Below, in pieces: positions 1-9,447 of a DNA stretch of 64,000 nt. Position 1 is the first letter of the stretch. Every line of letters begins with the position of its first letter. The notes below the pieces were generated by a model. It saw only the letters and a list, made by a program, of their open reading frames with translations. It searched no databases and was not told where the DNA came from. Made by a program: the position numbers and the translations under genes. The stretch spans positions 1 through 64,000 of the forward strand of contig NZ_NPBJ01000013.1 of NCBI RefSeq assembly GCF_002272075.1, read 5' to 3'. The DNA is from Terribacillus saccharophilus. GTDB taxonomy: Bacteria; Bacillota; Bacilli; Bacillales; Amphibacillaceae.

Positions 1-49
1 GTTTTGTTCAGTTTTCAAAGATCAATGACTGCCTTACGACAGTAACTAT
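1..49 (-). other. 5' leader of an rRNA operon lying left of the window
   Basis: On the minus strand the last 24 bases before the window edge carry the element CTTTGAAAACTGAACAAAAC. Bacilli place this sequence in rRNA operon leaders and 16S-23S spacers as part of the antitermination and processing region. A strong promoter lies directly upstream. No mature rRNA sequence is in the window, so the 16S gene is inferred to lie beyond base 1. Confidence 0.6.
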
Positions 50-78
50 ATACTATCACCATGTTTCGATACTGTCAA
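50..78 (-). promoter_or_regulatory. rRNA-type sigma-A promoter
   Basis: On the minus strand a perfect -35 TTGACA (73-78) is separated by 17 bases from a -10 TAGTAT (50-55). It points left into the rRNA leader. Perfect spacing and strength fit a stable-RNA promoter. Confidence 0.65.
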
Positions 79-152
79 CACTAGTTTCGGAGAAAAATAG
101 AATATGAAAGAGGAAAACGTCGGAACGCCTTCCTCACATAGATTTCTTCGCC

Positions 153-458
153 TTATTTAAAGACGAGTTCACCTTTCCATTCCAGCATTCCGCCGTCCAT
201 ATTAATCACGTCATAACCTTGGTTTTCCATAAATGCAGCAGCATTCATGCTCCGGTGACCACCGCGGCAGACAAGTACATATGTGTCTTCTGTCGACAGT
301 TCAGGAAGCTTCTCAGGTATCTGCTGAAGCGGGATATGAACCGCACCAGGAATCATACCTTGCTCTACTTCTTCATCTTCCCGTACATCAATTACTATAT
401 AGGAGGAAGTATCTTTTTCAATTAGTTCATCCAGTTCTTCCGGTTGTATATTGCGCAT
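153..458 (-). CDS. ytwF: Rhodanese-like domain protein (YtwF type)
   Basis: A single-domain rhodanese of 101 residues. The active-site loop is CRGGHRS with the catalytic Cys at position 64, and IDVRE near residues 23-27 is the usual early rhodanese motif. Single-domain rhodaneses carry sulfane sulfur as a Cys persulfide in the cytoplasm; the physiological acceptor is not visible here. The start is supported by AAAGGGG about 8 bases upstream. It lies just downstream of leuS on the same strand, as in B. subtilis, but a terminator hairpin separates them, so it may be transcribed partly on its own. Family assignment is firm; the specific role is unknown. Confidence 0.85.
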   Translation of the reverse strand: MRNIQPEELDELIEKDTSSYIVIDVREDEEVEQGMIPGAVHIPLQQIPEKLPELSTEDTYVLVCRGGHRSMNAAAFMENQGYDVINMDGGMLEWKGELVFK

Positions 459-479
459 TTATAGTTCCCCTTTACTTAA

Positions 480-515
480 AATAGAATCCCTTCCGTAAAC
501 AGAAGGGATCCGACT
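480..515 (-). terminator. Intrinsic terminator after leuS
   Basis: Minus-strand hairpin with arms GATCCCTTC and GAAGGGATTC, followed by a T-rich tract, just past the leuS stop codon. Confidence 0.7.
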
Positions 516-516
516 A

Positions 517-2931
517 TTAATTTGCTACTACGTTGACTAGCTTGCCTGGTACGACAATCACTTTACGGACAGTCTTTCCTTCCAGCCAGCTTTTCATTTG
601 TTCATCGTCAAGTGCAATTTTCTCAAGCTCTTCCTTAGAAGCATCATGAGGCACCATAACTTTTGCACGTAGCTTACCCATTGCCTGCAATACAATCTCT
701 ATTTCCTGTTCTACAAGCTTCGACTCATCATGAACCGGCCATTCAGCGTACGTAATTGTTTCCCCGTGGCCAAGTTTACTCCACAGTTCCTCCGCGATAT
801 GTGGCGCAACTGGTGAAAGTAACTTCATGAATCCTTCCGCAAATACGCGCGGGATGACAGGTGCCTTGTAACAATCATTGATGAACACCATCAATTGAGA
901 GATACCTGTATTGAAGCGCAAAGCTTCAAAGTCCTCTGTCACTTTCTTCACAGTTTCGTGATACGTTTTTTGCAGGTCTTCTGATTCTGTGTCTTGTACT
1001 TTCTCTGAAAGTTCGCCCGCTTCTGTGATGAACAGTCGCCATATACGATCAAGGAATCGACGGGAACCATCTAATCCATTTTCAGACCAAGCGATGGAAG
1101 CATCCAATGGTCCCATAAACATTTCGTATAGACGAAGTGTATCTGCGCCATGTGATTCGATAACATCATCAGGGTTAACCACATTCCCTTTGGATTTACT
1201 CATTTTTTCATTATTTTCTCCAAGGATCATCCCTTGATTATATAACTTTTGGAAAGGCTCCTTAGTCGGCACAGCACCGATATCAAATAAGAACTTATGC
1301 CAGAAGCGCGCATACAGCAAGTGAAGAACAGCATGTTCTGCTCCCCCGATATAAACATCAACCGGCAGCCATTTCTTCAGTGTTTCAAAATCAGCCAGCT
1401 TTTCCGGGTTCTTCGGATCGATATAACGAAGGAAGTACCAGCAGCTGCCTGCCCACTGCGGCATTGTATGTGTTTCACGTTTCCCTTTCTTGCCTGTTTC
1501 CGGATCAGTGACATTCACCCATTCCGTAATATTAGCAAGCGGAGATTCACCTGTACCGGATGATTTAATCTCATCTGTTTTCGGCAAAACAAGCGGAAGC
1601 TCTTCTTCGGGAACACTTGTCATTGTACCGTCTTCCCAATGGATTACTGGAATCGGCTCACCCCAGTAGCGCTGACGGCTGAAAATCCAGTCGCGCAGAC
1701 GGTAGCTGATTTTTTTCGAACCTTGTTTGTTCTCTTCCAGCCATGCGATTGCTGCAGAAATTGCTTCTTGTTTATTCATACCATCAAGGAAATCAGAATT
1801 GATATGTGCTCCCTCACCAGTATAAGCTTCATTTTCTATATCGGCACCTTCGATAACTGCCTTGATCGGCAAATCAAAAGTCTTCGCAAATTCATAGTCG
1901 CGTTCATCATGTGCAGGTACTGCCATGATAGCTCCGGAACCATAGCTCATAAGTACATAATCCGCGATCCAGATCTGCATTTTTTCGCCATTAACCGGGT
2001 TTATTGCATACGCACCAGTAAAGACACCCGTTTTCTCTTTTGCAAGATCTGTACGCTCCAAATCACTCTTCGCTGCTACTTCTTGTTTGTAGCTTTCAAC
2101 TGCTGTCTGCTGCGCTTCAGAAGTGATCTTATCAACTAGCGGATGCTCTGGAGACAGTACCGCGAATGTAGCACCAAACAAAGTATCCGGACGAGTTGTA
2201 AACACATCGAAGCTTTCCTCAGTGCCTTCTATACGGAATGTTACTTCCGCACCTTCCGAGCGTCCGATCCAGTTACGCTGCATCTCTTTCAAGCTATCCG
2301 GCCAGTCAAGTTCATCCAAGTCTTCCAGCAGGCGATCTGCATAGGCAGTAATACGAAGCACCCATTGCTTCATTGGCTTACGGATAACAGGATGCCCGCC
2401 GCGTTCGCTCTTTCCGTCGATGACTTCTTCATTGGAAAGTACAGTACCAAGAGCAGGACACCAGTTCACTGCTACCTCATCCACATAAGCAAGTCCCTTT
2501 TTATACAACTGAAGGAAAATCCATTGAGTCCACTTATAGTATTCTGGATCAGTTGTATTAACTTCACGATCCCAATCGTAAGAGAACCCAAGTTCTTTGA
2601 TCTGTCTTGTGAAAGTCGCGATATTCTTTTTCGTGAATTCTTCCGGGTCATTCCCTGTATCCAGCGCATACTGCTCAGCAGGTAATCCGAAAGCATCCCA
2701 GCCGATTGGATGCAGCACTTCAAAGCCTTGCATCCGCTTCATACGAGACAGAATATCTGTAGCTGTATAGCCTTCAGGGTGTCCTACGTGCAGACCAGCT
2801 CCTGATGGATAAGGGAACATATCCAAGGCATAAAACTTTTCTTTTTCAGAGGAAGTATCTGTTTTGAATGTTTTGTTTTCTTCCCAATAAGCTTGCCATT
2901 TCTTTTCGATTTCATGGTGATTGAATGACAT
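517..2931 (-). CDS. leuS: Leucyl-tRNA synthetase
   Basis: Class I aminoacyl-tRNA synthetase that charges tRNA-Leu. The protein has 804 residues, the usual bacterial length. The HIGH signature appears as HVGH at residues 48-51 and KMSKS near residue 576; the CP1 editing domain lies between them and the anticodon-binding domain follows. An upstream in-frame ATG would add 12 residues. I chose [10 protein letters not shown] because GGAGG stands just before it and the protein begins there in relatives. Expression is controlled by a T-box leader (2988-3228) and a promoter overlapping the end of the upstream chemoreceptor gene. A terminator follows. Identity is certain. Confidence 0.98.
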   Translation of the reverse strand: MSFNHHEIEKKWQAYWEENKTFKTDTSSEKEKFYALDMFPYPSGAGLHVGHPEGYTATDILSRMKRMQGFEVLHPIGWDAFGLPAEQYALDTGNDPEEFTKKNIATFTRQIKELGFSYDWDREVNTTDPEYYKWTQWIFLQLYKKGLAYVDEVAVNWCPALGTVLSNEEVIDGKSERGGHPVIRKPMKQWVLRITAYADRLLEDLDELDWPDSLKEMQRNWIGRSEGAEVTFRIEGTEESFDVFTTRPDTLFGATFAVLSPEHPLVDKITSEAQQTAVESYKQEVAAKSDLERTDLAKEKTGVFTGAYAINPVNGEKMQIWIADYVLMSYGSGAIMAVPAHDERDYEFAKTFDLPIKAVIEGADIENEAYTGEGAHINSDFLDGMNKQEAISAAIAWLEENKQGSKKISYRLRDWIFSRQRYWGEPIPVIHWEDGTMTSVPEEELPLVLPKTDEIKSSGTGESPLANITEWVNVTDPETGKKGKRETHTMPQWAGSCWYFLRYIDPKNPEKLADFETLKKWLPVDVYIGGAEHAVLHLLYARFWHKFLFDIGAVPTKEPFQKLYNQGMILGENNEKMSKSKGNVVNPDDVIESHGADTLRLYEMFMGPLDASIAWSENGLDGSRRFLDRIWRLFITEAGELSEKVQDTESEDLQKTYHETVKKVTEDFEALRFNTGISQLMVFINDCYKAPVIPRVFAEGFMKLLSPVAPHIAEELWSKLGHGETITYAEWPVHDESKLVEQEIEIVLQAMGKLRAKVMVPHDASKEELEKIALDDEQMKSWLEGKTVRKVIVVPGKLVNVVAN

Positions 2932-2987
2932 ATCGTGTGCCTCCTGTACTCTCTTCAACTTGAACAATTCTGACCGTGAAGCAAAGA

Positions 2988-3228
2988 AAAAAGCCCCTCA
3001 TCCCAATAATGGGACGAGAGACTTCTCCCGCGGTACCACCCAACTTAGCGCAAATGCGCCCGCTCGACATTCCTTAACGCGGAAAACGGCAAAAAGTACT
3101 GGTAGTTCCCTTTTGCAATTACGAAGGCGAGTTCACAAGATGCCGGGACGGCTTGCACCAGAATGCCGTCTCTCTTAAACCAAGCAGAGCTTGCTACTAC
3201 TCCTTCTCCTCATCGTTCACAGTATTGT
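2988..3228 (-). promoter_or_regulatory. T-box leader controlling leuS (leucine type)
   Basis: The T-box core that pairs with the uncharged tRNA acceptor end, TGGGTGGTACCGCG, is at 3029-3042 on the minus strand. It is followed by a terminator hairpin (about 2990-3022, arms CTCGTCCC and GGGATGAG) ending in a T run. The upstream half has the stem I features GATGAGGAG and AGTA. The probable specifier codon is CTC (3129-3131) in the context GAACTCGCC, which reads leucine and matches the downstream gene. Uncharged tRNA-Leu would favour the antiterminator. Confidence 0.93.
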
Positions 3229-3235
3229 TGTGTCC

Positions 3236-3264
3236 AGTGTACGGAACTGCGCTACATTTGTCAA
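3236..3264 (-). promoter_or_regulatory. leuS promoter
   Basis: Minus-strand TTGACA (3259-3264), a 17-base spacer, then TACACT (3236-3241). Transcription would begin at the 5' edge of the T-box. The -35 overlaps the stop codon of the chemoreceptor gene. Confidence 0.75.
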
Positions 3265-4922
3265 GATTCGGCAGCTTCCGTCCGGAACACCGAAACAGCA
3301 TCCTGCAGTTCACGTGTTACGCGGTCAAGGTGCCTGACTGTCATTGCCAGCTGCTCATAGGCTCCATACTGTTCATTGGTGGAATGATGTACTACATCTG
3401 TTTTTGCAGTATTTTCCTGGAGGGTACTGCTGATTTGTTCTACCCTGCCAAGAACCTCGGTGCCCAATCGCTCCGATTGGACACTACCGCTTTGAATTTG
3501 CTGCAGCCGATTCGAGATGGACTGAAACTTTTCTTCAATTTCCACGAATGAGCTTTCCATGCTTTCCATAGAAGCGGTTTCTGCTTTAGCAACCTCATGA
3601 CCAAACTGCACAGCTTCGGATAAACTCATTGTGCCCTGCCGAATTGATCCTACCGTCTGATAAATCGCATCCGCAGAAGATTTGGACTCATCCGCAAGCT
3701 TTCGGATTTCATCTGCTACAACAGCGAAGCCTTTCCCCGCTTCACCAGCTCTTGCAGCCTCGATCGCAGCATTTAGCGCAAGCAGATTGGTCTGTTCAGC
3801 AACAGAAGATACCGATGCTACCATTTGCTCGATCTGTTGCGAATATTGGATGAAGTCTCGCAGCGACGCTTCCATTAAATCTCTGCTCTCCCCGTTCTTT
3901 ACGGTAAGCTGCTGCTGATTATGTACAGTTTCCCTGCCGCGTACTGCTGCCTCTGATGCAAGCTTGCCAAGTGCAACTGTTTCCGTAGCAAATGTACTGT
4001 TCGCACTTCCTTGCTTGTCCATTTGTTCTACCAGAGTCACAGTTTGCTGCAGATCGGCGGAAATACGCTGCGAACCGGAAGTGATTTCACCAACTGAAGC
4101 AGCAATTTCTTTATGAAGTCCCTGCAGATTCTGATTGTCTTTATCAATTTCAGCAGACATTCCAGCTACTTCATCACTTGCTTTCTCAATCGAACCGATT
4201 AAATTTTTCAGCTGCTCTGTCATCTGTCCGAAGGCCTGATTCATCTCACTGATTTCCAAACTGCCTGTCTTTTCTATCGGCTCTACCGTTAAATCCCCCG
4301 CTGCAATTTGGTTCGTTCTGGACGCTAGTGCTAATAGGGGATCTGCAATCGATTTACTCGTTCTTCGAGATGTATAATTTGTAATGACTATGAGCAGCAC
4401 TACCCCAATAACAGATACCACAATTACAAATGTAATCTGATTCTGCAAGGCAAGCTGTTCATCCTCATAAGCTGCTGTACTGTATGCGTTCGCCATATAA
4501 ATATCATTCAGCAGTCCTTGAACACGGCTCGATAATCGCAGCGCATCCATCTCATTCACATTGGTCAAAAGACTCGTAACTTCCCATTGCCAGTCATCAT
4601 ACTTTGCCTTTCCCGCTTCAAGATATGCTGCTGACTGTCCTTCTGATGATTGCAAAAGCTGTTTGAAACTTGAGTTGCTTTGTTCCATGTATGACCGTAA
4701 ATCCCCCGCTGACGCATCAGTACGGATTGTAGTCGTATTTCTCAGTACCTGGCCGGCATTATTCAGCTGGCTGTCCAACTGCTGAAGCTGGAGAAGATGC
4801 TGAACTTGCTCATAACTTGAAGCATTGATTCTTATCATACTGAAAATGATAAAGGCAATGAGCGCCAATGCTAATGCACTCGTACCTGCTGCCTGCAGGA
4901 ATAGTTTCCGTGTCAGTTTCAT
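3261..4922 (-). CDS. Methyl-accepting chemotaxis protein
   Basis: Transmembrane chemoreceptor of 553 residues. A first membrane helix at about 10-30 is followed by a short extracytoplasmic sensor region (31-162), a second helix at 163-181, a HAMP linker (about 182-237) and the cytoplasmic signalling coiled coil. The highly conserved hairpin tip reads [19 protein letters not shown] at 387-405, the CheA/CheW contact site. The sensor region is small and helical, resembling a four-helix bundle rather than a dCache domain. The gene starts only 5 bases after the BMP-family lipoprotein gene, so the two form an operon. The lipoprotein may present a ligand to this receptor, but that is inference. The ligand is unknown. 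Confidence 0.93.
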   Translation of the reverse strand: MKLTRKLFLQAAGTSALALALIAFIIFSMIRINASSYEQVQHLLQLQQLDSQLNNAGQVLRNTTTIRTDASAGDLRSYMEQSNSSFKQLLQSSEGQSAAYLEAGKAKYDDWQWEVTSLLTNVNEMDALRLSSRVQGLLNDIYMANAYSTAAYEDEQLALQNQITFVIVVSVIGVVLLIVITNYTSRRTSKSIADPLLALASRTNQIAAGDLTVEPIEKTGSLEISEMNQAFGQMTEQLKNLIGSIEKASDEVAGMSAEIDKDNQNLQGLHKEIAASVGEITSGSQRISADLQQTVTLVEQMDKQGSANSTFATETVALGKLASEAAVRGRETVHNQQQLTVKNGESRDLMEASLRDFIQYSQQIEQMVASVSSVAEQTNLLALNAAIEAARAGEAGKGFAVVADEIRKLADESKSSADAIYQTVGSIRQGTMSLSEAVQFGHEVAKAETASMESMESSFVEIEEKFQSISNRLQQIQSGSVQSERLGTEVLGRVEQISSTLQENTAKTDVVHHSTNEQYGAYEQLAMTVRHLDRVTRELQDAVSVFRTEAAES

Positions 4923-4927
4923 TTAGC

Positions 4928-5875
4928 TCACTCCGATTCTAACAGCTTTTGTGTCGCTGTGTGGACTTTTCCTTCAACTGTGTCGGTAATACTGACAACA
5001 GCAATAGGACTTAATCCGACAGCCTGCTCCTTCAAGCCGACCATATTGTCTTCAGGCAGCTCTTCACCTTTAGAGAACCGTTCAAGAAAATCAAATACAA
5101 TATGATCAATTTGCAACTGAGCAGACGTGACGACGTTATCAGGAGCTAGATAGCTCTGGTCACCTCCAGCACCGACTGCATATATATTCGCGAGGGCTGC
5201 TTGCTGCAGCATTGCCTTTCCAGCATCGCCAGGCTCAGCGAAAAGAATATCTGCTTCCTCAGCAATCAACTCCTTTGCCGCTTTGCTGCCCGCTGCCTTA
5301 TCTTCCGGTGAAGTCTCCCGAACGAGCAGTTCGGTTTCCTTGGATGTAGCTGCAATTCCTTGTTTGAAACCTTCAAGGTAAGCACTGGACGACTCACCAA
5401 TGAAACCTGCTTTACCAGACGGCGTTACGGCGGCAGCCGCCACCCCAGCCAAATAACCTGCCTGCACTGTATCAAAAACGTAGCCGAATAGATTATCAGC
5501 TTCCAGCTCCGTCTCAAAAGCTATGTATGTAATAGCAGGATTGGCCTTCGCCTGGTTGGCTACAGCATCTTCTGCCGCTGCTTCCAAAGTTATAATTGTA
5601 TCCATGCCTTCATCGGCCAATTCCTGTAATGCTTTCTCATAAGTTAGTTCTGGTGTAATTTCTTTATATGTATAGATGATATCAAGTCGGTCTCTCGCTT
5701 TCGTCAACCCTTCGATCGCCAAATCATTCCATTCTTGATCTCCGAGTCCCGCTTCTGTCAAAACGATTCCGATACGTTTTTCTTCATCCAGCTTGGCTGC
5801 AGCCGGGTTTGCGGCACACCCAGATAAATAACATAGAATCAAGGCACAAATAGGTATTAGGATGCACTTATACAT
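4928..5875 (-). CDS. BMP/PnrA-family substrate-binding lipoprotein
   Basis: Predicted lipoprotein of 315 residues. An N-terminal hydrophobic signal ends in the lipobox LSGC, with the lipidated Cys at 20. The mature part opens with RIGIVLTEAGLGDQEWND, the start of the BMP (basic membrane protein/PnrA) periplasmic-binding fold, a family including nucleoside-binding lipoproteins and B. subtilis Med. No ABC permease or ATPase genes are adjacent. Instead a chemoreceptor follows after 5 bases, suggesting a sensing role rather than transport. The start is supported by AAGGGAG nine bases upstream. The start codon lies inside one arm of a 13-bp inverted repeat that may control translation. Specificity cannot be read from sequence. 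Confidence 0.85.
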   Translation of the reverse strand: MYKCILIPICALILCYLSGCAANPAAAKLDEEKRIGIVLTEAGLGDQEWNDLAIEGLTKARDRLDIIYTYKEITPELTYEKALQELADEGMDTIITLEAAAEDAVANQAKANPAITYIAFETELEADNLFGYVFDTVQAGYLAGVAAAAVTPSGKAGFIGESSSAYLEGFKQGIAATSKETELLVRETSPEDKAAGSKAAKELIAEEADILFAEPGDAGKAMLQQAALANIYAVGAGGDQSYLAPDNVVTSAQLQIDHIVFDFLERFSKGEELPEDNMVGLKEQAVGLSPIAVVSITDTVEGKVHTATQKLLESE

Positions 5876-5933
5876 GTCGATATACTCCCTTCTCTTTCTT
5901 CACACTACTACTATGGTCCTTATATCGACATGT
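5872..5933 (-). repeat. 13-bp perfect inverted repeat spanning the BMP lipoprotein start codon
   Basis: ACATGTCGATATA at 5872-5884 is the exact reverse complement of 5921-5933, with a 36-base loop. In the minus-strand mRNA the 3' arm contains the AUG of the lipoprotein gene and the loop contains its Shine-Dalgarno sequence. Folding would pair the start codon. It could instead be a DNA operator with widely spaced half sites. Confidence 0.6.
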
Positions 5934-5957
5934 TTCTACATATATTTGGTAAATTAA

Positions 5958-5977
5958 TTGTAAATTTTCCTTTACAA
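5958..5977. repeat. Short dyad upstream of mnmM
   Basis: TTGTAAA (5958-5964) and TTTACAA (5971-5977) form a perfect 7-bp inverted repeat with a 6-base centre. It lies between the divergent lipoprotein and mnmM genes and is a possible repressor site. No matching regulator is recognised. Confidence 0.3.
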
Positions 5978-6057
5978 TAGAGAGGTTTGATTTGCTAAAT
6001 AAGCACAGGTAGCGTAAAAATAAGAGAGAACAATTTGTCAGAGAGAGGATTCAAGAA

Positions 6058-6627
6058 ATGCTAAAACACGTTATCGCTTATGCACACGAACTGATGGAGC
6101 AAGTGACTCAGCCAGGAGATACAGTCATTGATGCAACATGCGGCAATGGGAATGATACCCTCGCACTCAGCCGTTTTGTCGGAGAAGAAGGAAAGGTGCT
6201 GGCATTCGATATACAGGAGCAAGCCATCGAAATGACAAGCAAGCACTTGAGCCTGCATGATGTAACGAATACAACTCTAATTCTGGACAGCCACCAGCGT
6301 GTCGATCATTATATAACACCCGAAGATGAAGGAAAGCTCGCTGGAGCCATTTTCAATTTAGGTTATTTGCCCGGCAGCAATAAAGCCATTACCACCAATG
6401 CAGAAAGCACGATTACTGCAATTGAGAAAATCCGCCGCGCATTGAAACCCGGCGGCAGAATCGTGTTGGTTGTTTATCATGGTCATCCGGAAGGAGCTAT
6501 CGAAAAAGAAGGACTGCTTGCTCACGTGAAAGATTATGATCAAAAACATTACGCTGTCTTGCAGTATCGCTTTCTTAACCAAAAAAACACCCCGCCATTC
6601 ATCATTGCTATTGAGAAGAAGAAATAA
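6058..6627 (+). CDS. mnmM: tRNA (mnm5s2U34 pathway) methyltransferase MnmM/YtqB
   Basis: Class I SAM-dependent methyltransferase of 189 residues in the YtqB family. In B. subtilis this protein has been assigned as MnmM, which methylates the 5-aminomethyl group at the tRNA wobble uridine. Motif I is DATCGNGND (25-33) and the catalytic-region motif NLGYLPG is at 100-106; both are typical of the family. The start is supported by AGAGAGG. In B. subtilis the neighbour is ytpB. Here that pair is split by the 6.3-kb island, and a decayed second copy of this gene's 3' end lies at 12824-12994. Confidence 0.9.
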   Translation: MLKHVIAYAHELMEQVTQPGDTVIDATCGNGNDTLALSRFVGEEGKVLAFDIQEQAIEMTSKHLSLHDVTNTTLILDSHQRVDHYITPEDEGKLAGAIFNLGYLPGSNKAITTNAESTITAIEKIRRALKPGGRIVLVVYHGHPEGAIEKEGLLAHVKDYDQKHYAVLQYRFLNQKNTPPFIIAIEKKK

Positions 6628-6673
6628 AAGAAGCGCGATCCCCTAGTCAATCGGGGTACGCGCTTCTTTTATA
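6627..6673. terminator. Bidirectional terminator, left copy of the duplicated junction
   Basis: The hairpin has arms AAGAAGCGCG and CGCGCTTCTT extended by GATCCCCT and CGGGGTA, with an A run upstream and a T run downstream. The same hairpin, with identical outer sequence and only the loop changed, recurs at 12993-13036 in the same orientation. Confidence 0.85.
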
Positions 6674-6712
6674 TAGGCTTCCAATCAGATGGAAGAAACT
6701 TGATTAAGTTCG
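6631..6712 (-). pseudogene. ytpB: Decayed 3' end of ytpB at the left island edge
   Basis: Read on the minus strand, this stretch ends with KEARTPID and a stop inside the hairpin. The intact ytpB ends KEARTPIS in the second hairpin copy. Upstream, the fragment L-E-A-Y aligns with I-K-A-Y of intact ytpB, but an in-frame stop and a small deletion interrupt it. About 27 codons are recognisable before the esterase gene begins. It is non-functional and interpreted as a leftover of the duplication that bounds the island. Confidence 0.7.
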
Positions 6713-6727
6713 GCTGTATACACAAAC

Positions 6728-7705
6728 TCAAAGTCTGCTTTTTAAGAATTGATATGCCATGTGATCAGCTTCCTCCCCCATTGTCGGGCCGTGATTAGCC
6801 TGGGAAGAAGATAGGTACATAGCGTCCGCATCAGAAGATACTAGGGCTTTATAAAGACTCTCGCTTTGCTCAATCGGTACCAGAGGGTCTTTTCCCCCGT
6901 GCAAAATCATCATCGGCGGACTATCGGCGCTTGCGTATGTAATCGGACTGCATTTTTTGGCTAGTTCTATATACTTCCAATCCCCTTCACTCGTATTGCC
7001 GCTTTCCAGTAATCTATTCAAATCTAACAACGATTTTCCAGGCTCAGTATATCCAAGAATTTGGGTTACAACAGTATCCATGGATTTGTCCGCATGATCA
7101 ACTTCTGTTCCAGACAGATTCTTTAATGCTGCATTCGCATCATTTTTGATGAGTTCTACTAAGTCGGATGGCGCATAAAAAATTGCCGCCGCCCTTACCG
7201 TACTCGTATATTCTTGGTTACCGCCGACATCCCCTTCCATTTCTCTGCAATTTGCGCTCATTGCAACCATCGCTGCTAGATGTCCACCAGCAGAGTTCCC
7301 CAACACTCCAATTCGTTCAGGATCAATATTGTATCTCTTTGATCTCGCTTTCAAAAAACGGACTACTCCCTTGCAGTCATGAATGCATGCTGGGAAAACA
7401 GACTGACTAGCCAAGCGGTAGGATGGAGATACAATTGTGAATCCTTGTTCTACCAATCTTATAAGTTCCCTGCAATATACTGCTTTTTGGGTAACCTGCT
7501 TGTATTCTCCATACATCCACCCACCACCGAAATAGTAAATGATGCATGGACCTGGAGTTTTCTGATTAAGATCTTGATAGATATCCATTTTCAGTGTGTA
7601 TGGCTCTCCATTATCAAGCGTGACCTCTGCAAAGGGTACATCTTCGTAACGCGGCGGACGACCTGGCGGACATAAAGGTTTTACTTTAGAAAGTTGTTGC
7701 CCCAT
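6728..7705 (-). CDS. Alpha/beta-hydrolase, esterase/lipase family
   Basis: Cytoplasmic alpha/beta hydrolase of 325 residues with no signal peptide. The oxyanion-hole motif is FGGGW (59-63). The nucleophile elbow is GNSAGG with Ser138, and the acid and base appear to be Asp273 (GGKDP) and His305 (QANHGP). The sequence resembles the BD-FAE/acetyl-esterase group acting on acyl esters of sugars or small molecules. It is the last gene of the island operon, 76 bases after the permease. A role in removing acyl groups from the imported substrate is inference. The start follows GGAGG by 8 bases; an overlapping upstream ATG is out of frame. Confidence 0.85.
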   Translation of the reverse strand: MGQQLSKVKPLCPPGRPPRYEDVPFAEVTLDNGEPYTLKMDIYQDLNQKTPGPCIIYYFGGGWMYGEYKQVTQKAVYCRELIRLVEQGFTIVSPSYRLASQSVFPACIHDCKGVVRFLKARSKRYNIDPERIGVLGNSAGGHLAAMVAMSANCREMEGDVGGNQEYTSTVRAAAIFYAPSDLVELIKNDANAALKNLSGTEVDHADKSMDTVVTQILGYTEPGKSLLDLNRLLESGNTSEGDWKYIELAKKCSPITYASADSPPMMILHGGKDPLVPIEQSESLYKALVSSDADAMYLSSSQANHGPTMGEEADHMAYQFLKSRL

Positions 7706-7781
7706 ACATATTTCCTCCCGATAATTATCTCAACTTTTGTAGTGCCGTTTAGTCGATAAGAAAGGTACCATTATTACATGA

Positions 7782-9065
7782 TCAGCTTACAGGGAACATA
7801 ATCATCGCACCAACGCTTAGTGCGAAAATACGAATCACATACATAGGTACTGAGAACAGCCAGAACTGCGGCAGCTTATACTTACCCATACCTAAGATCA
7901 TAGCAGGCATACCATCGACTGGCATGTAGCCGCCGTTCCATGCAGATATTACAACTGCAACTGCTGCAGCAGTTGGGTCAAGCCCTAAACTCAGACTCGT
8001 TGCAATGGCAATTGGCGCAAAGATATATACAGAACCCATATTTGAACCAGTAAACGTAGCACATGTGCTAGTCAAAAGAGCGAAGATAAAGATTAACATG
8101 AATGGACTGATATTAGTCCCTAATGAATTCGCTACGTAGTCTCCTACCATAGCTGTGAATCCAGTCTCAGCCAATGCATTGGCAACCCCGATAACACCAG
8201 CCATTAACAGGATGACAGGCGCTCCCATATTATCTCGAACTTCCTTGAAGTCAAGTACATTAATTATTAATAAGAATGCTCCAGCAAGACCAGGAATTAC
8301 ATAAGCCGCTTCGCCAAACACATTCATTAGCATCATGCCTGCTACACTTAAGACAAATGCTGCTATCGTAGCGTATTCTTTCCATGGAGGCATGGTATTA
8401 ATCTCAGAAGCAACTGCAACCTCATCAAAACCAGAATCTTCCGAAATCGGATGATCCGGCAGAAGACGGTAAGCAACCAAAGCCCATACCAAAAAGCCAA
8501 GGGTCAAGATGAAATTCACGACAGCAAACTTAGACATAGAAAGCCCGCCGGTAAATCCAGCTGTTTCTAGTACACTGACAGTAACACCATAAAAGAGCGC
8601 CACATTAAAAGGAATCAAAGGATGGTTAGTTGCAAATCCCAAAGGCATCATTAATTTAGACGTAGGCATTTTTTTATTGTAAGGGATTGTAGATATTAAA
8701 GATAAAATAAGTACATAGTATCCCGTGGAACCAGGTCCCGCTAAACTGGCACCAAACATAACTACTACAATCAAAAGAGCATAACTTTTGTATCCTCCCT
8801 TATTCACCAAAGCAAGCATAGAACTTTGAACCTTACCAATTACGCTCGTCTTCATTAGTCCCGCCATAACAACCATAAAGCCGGCGACCATGATAACGCT
8901 TGAGTTTACAAAGCCGGCAAAAGCCTCGGGAACTGTAGCCAGACCTGTCACTACAAGTAAAAGGGACGCTATGAGTGGTGGTGCACCAAATGCAAATTTG
9001 TCTGACATGATCATCACAATCATCAGCACCAAGATACCAAGTGCAAGATACATATCCAATGTCAT
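7782..9065 (-). CDS. SLC13/DASS-like anion permease
   Basis: Integral membrane protein of 427 residues with about 11-12 hydrophobic helices and two-fold pseudo-repeat character. The segments AGPGSTGYYVLI and SAWNGGYMP sit near re-entrant-loop positions, as in ion-transporter superfamily carriers of dicarboxylates and other organic anions. The start MTLDMY is chosen because AGAGAGGAG lies 8 bases before it; an upstream in-frame ATG would add 10 unlikely residues. In the island it is the only transporter and presumably imports the substrate, likely a carboxylated compound. Exact family (DASS, DcuC-like or related) and substrate are not certain. Confidence 0.75.
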   Translation of the reverse strand: MTLDMYLALGILVLMIVMIMSDKFAFGAPPLIASLLLVVTGLATVPEAFAGFVNSSVIMVAGFMVVMAGLMKTSVIGKVQSSMLALVNKGGYKSYALLIVVVMFGASLAGPGSTGYYVLILSLISTIPYNKKMPTSKLMMPLGFATNHPLIPFNVALFYGVTVSVLETAGFTGGLSMSKFAVVNFILTLGFLVWALVAYRLLPDHPISEDSGFDEVAVASEINTMPPWKEYATIAAFVLSVAGMMLMNVFGEAAYVIPGLAGAFLLIINVLDFKEVRDNMGAPVILLMAGVIGVANALAETGFTAMVGDYVANSLGTNISPFMLIFIFALLTSTCATFTGSNMGSVYIFAPIAIATSLSLGLDPTAAAVAVVISAWNGGYMPVDGMPAMILGMGKYKLPQFWLFSVPMYVIRIFALSVGAMIMFPVS

Positions 9066-9447
9066 TTTTATTACTCCTCTCTTAAGTGATGACACTTCGC
9101 CATCACCTTAAAGACTTCCTAAAGTCTCTTGTGGGGGTGTACTTCCTAATAATCCCGAGCTCATTCTTCTAAGTGAAGCGGTTACATTATTTGCCGCTCC
9201 AACAGAGAATTTATTCTAGGAGCATGTATTCTCAGATTGTGCTGCTGCAATTGAGCAGCGCACCTTGACTAAGCAATGTTGTCTAAATTGGTATGCGACA
9301 GCGTTGTATGAGAGCGTGCTGCGGCTGCTATGCAAACGCAGCACACCGATACTAGAGTATTGGAGTCAGCCCCTATGTCTCTCCTTATTTCTAAGGAGTT
9401 ACAGTGGGTACGATAATGATGCTATAACAGGCTCTTGTGATTACTAC
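9066..9447. other. Intergenic region with two GC-rich hairpins, no gene seen
   Basis: Within the island, between the BNR gene and the permease gene, about 380 bases show no convincing coding frame. Two hairpins stand out: GTGCTGCT pairing with AGCAGCGCAC (9239-9263) and GTGCTGCG pairing with CGCAGCAC (9316-9344). It may be the permease leader, a processed mRNA spacer or a decayed gene. I see no T-run terminator. Confidence 0.45.

Noticed and set aside
1639-2139. Plus-strand frame of 166 codons inside leuS
   Set aside because: Antisense to a certain essential gene, with no ribosome site and no family resemblance.
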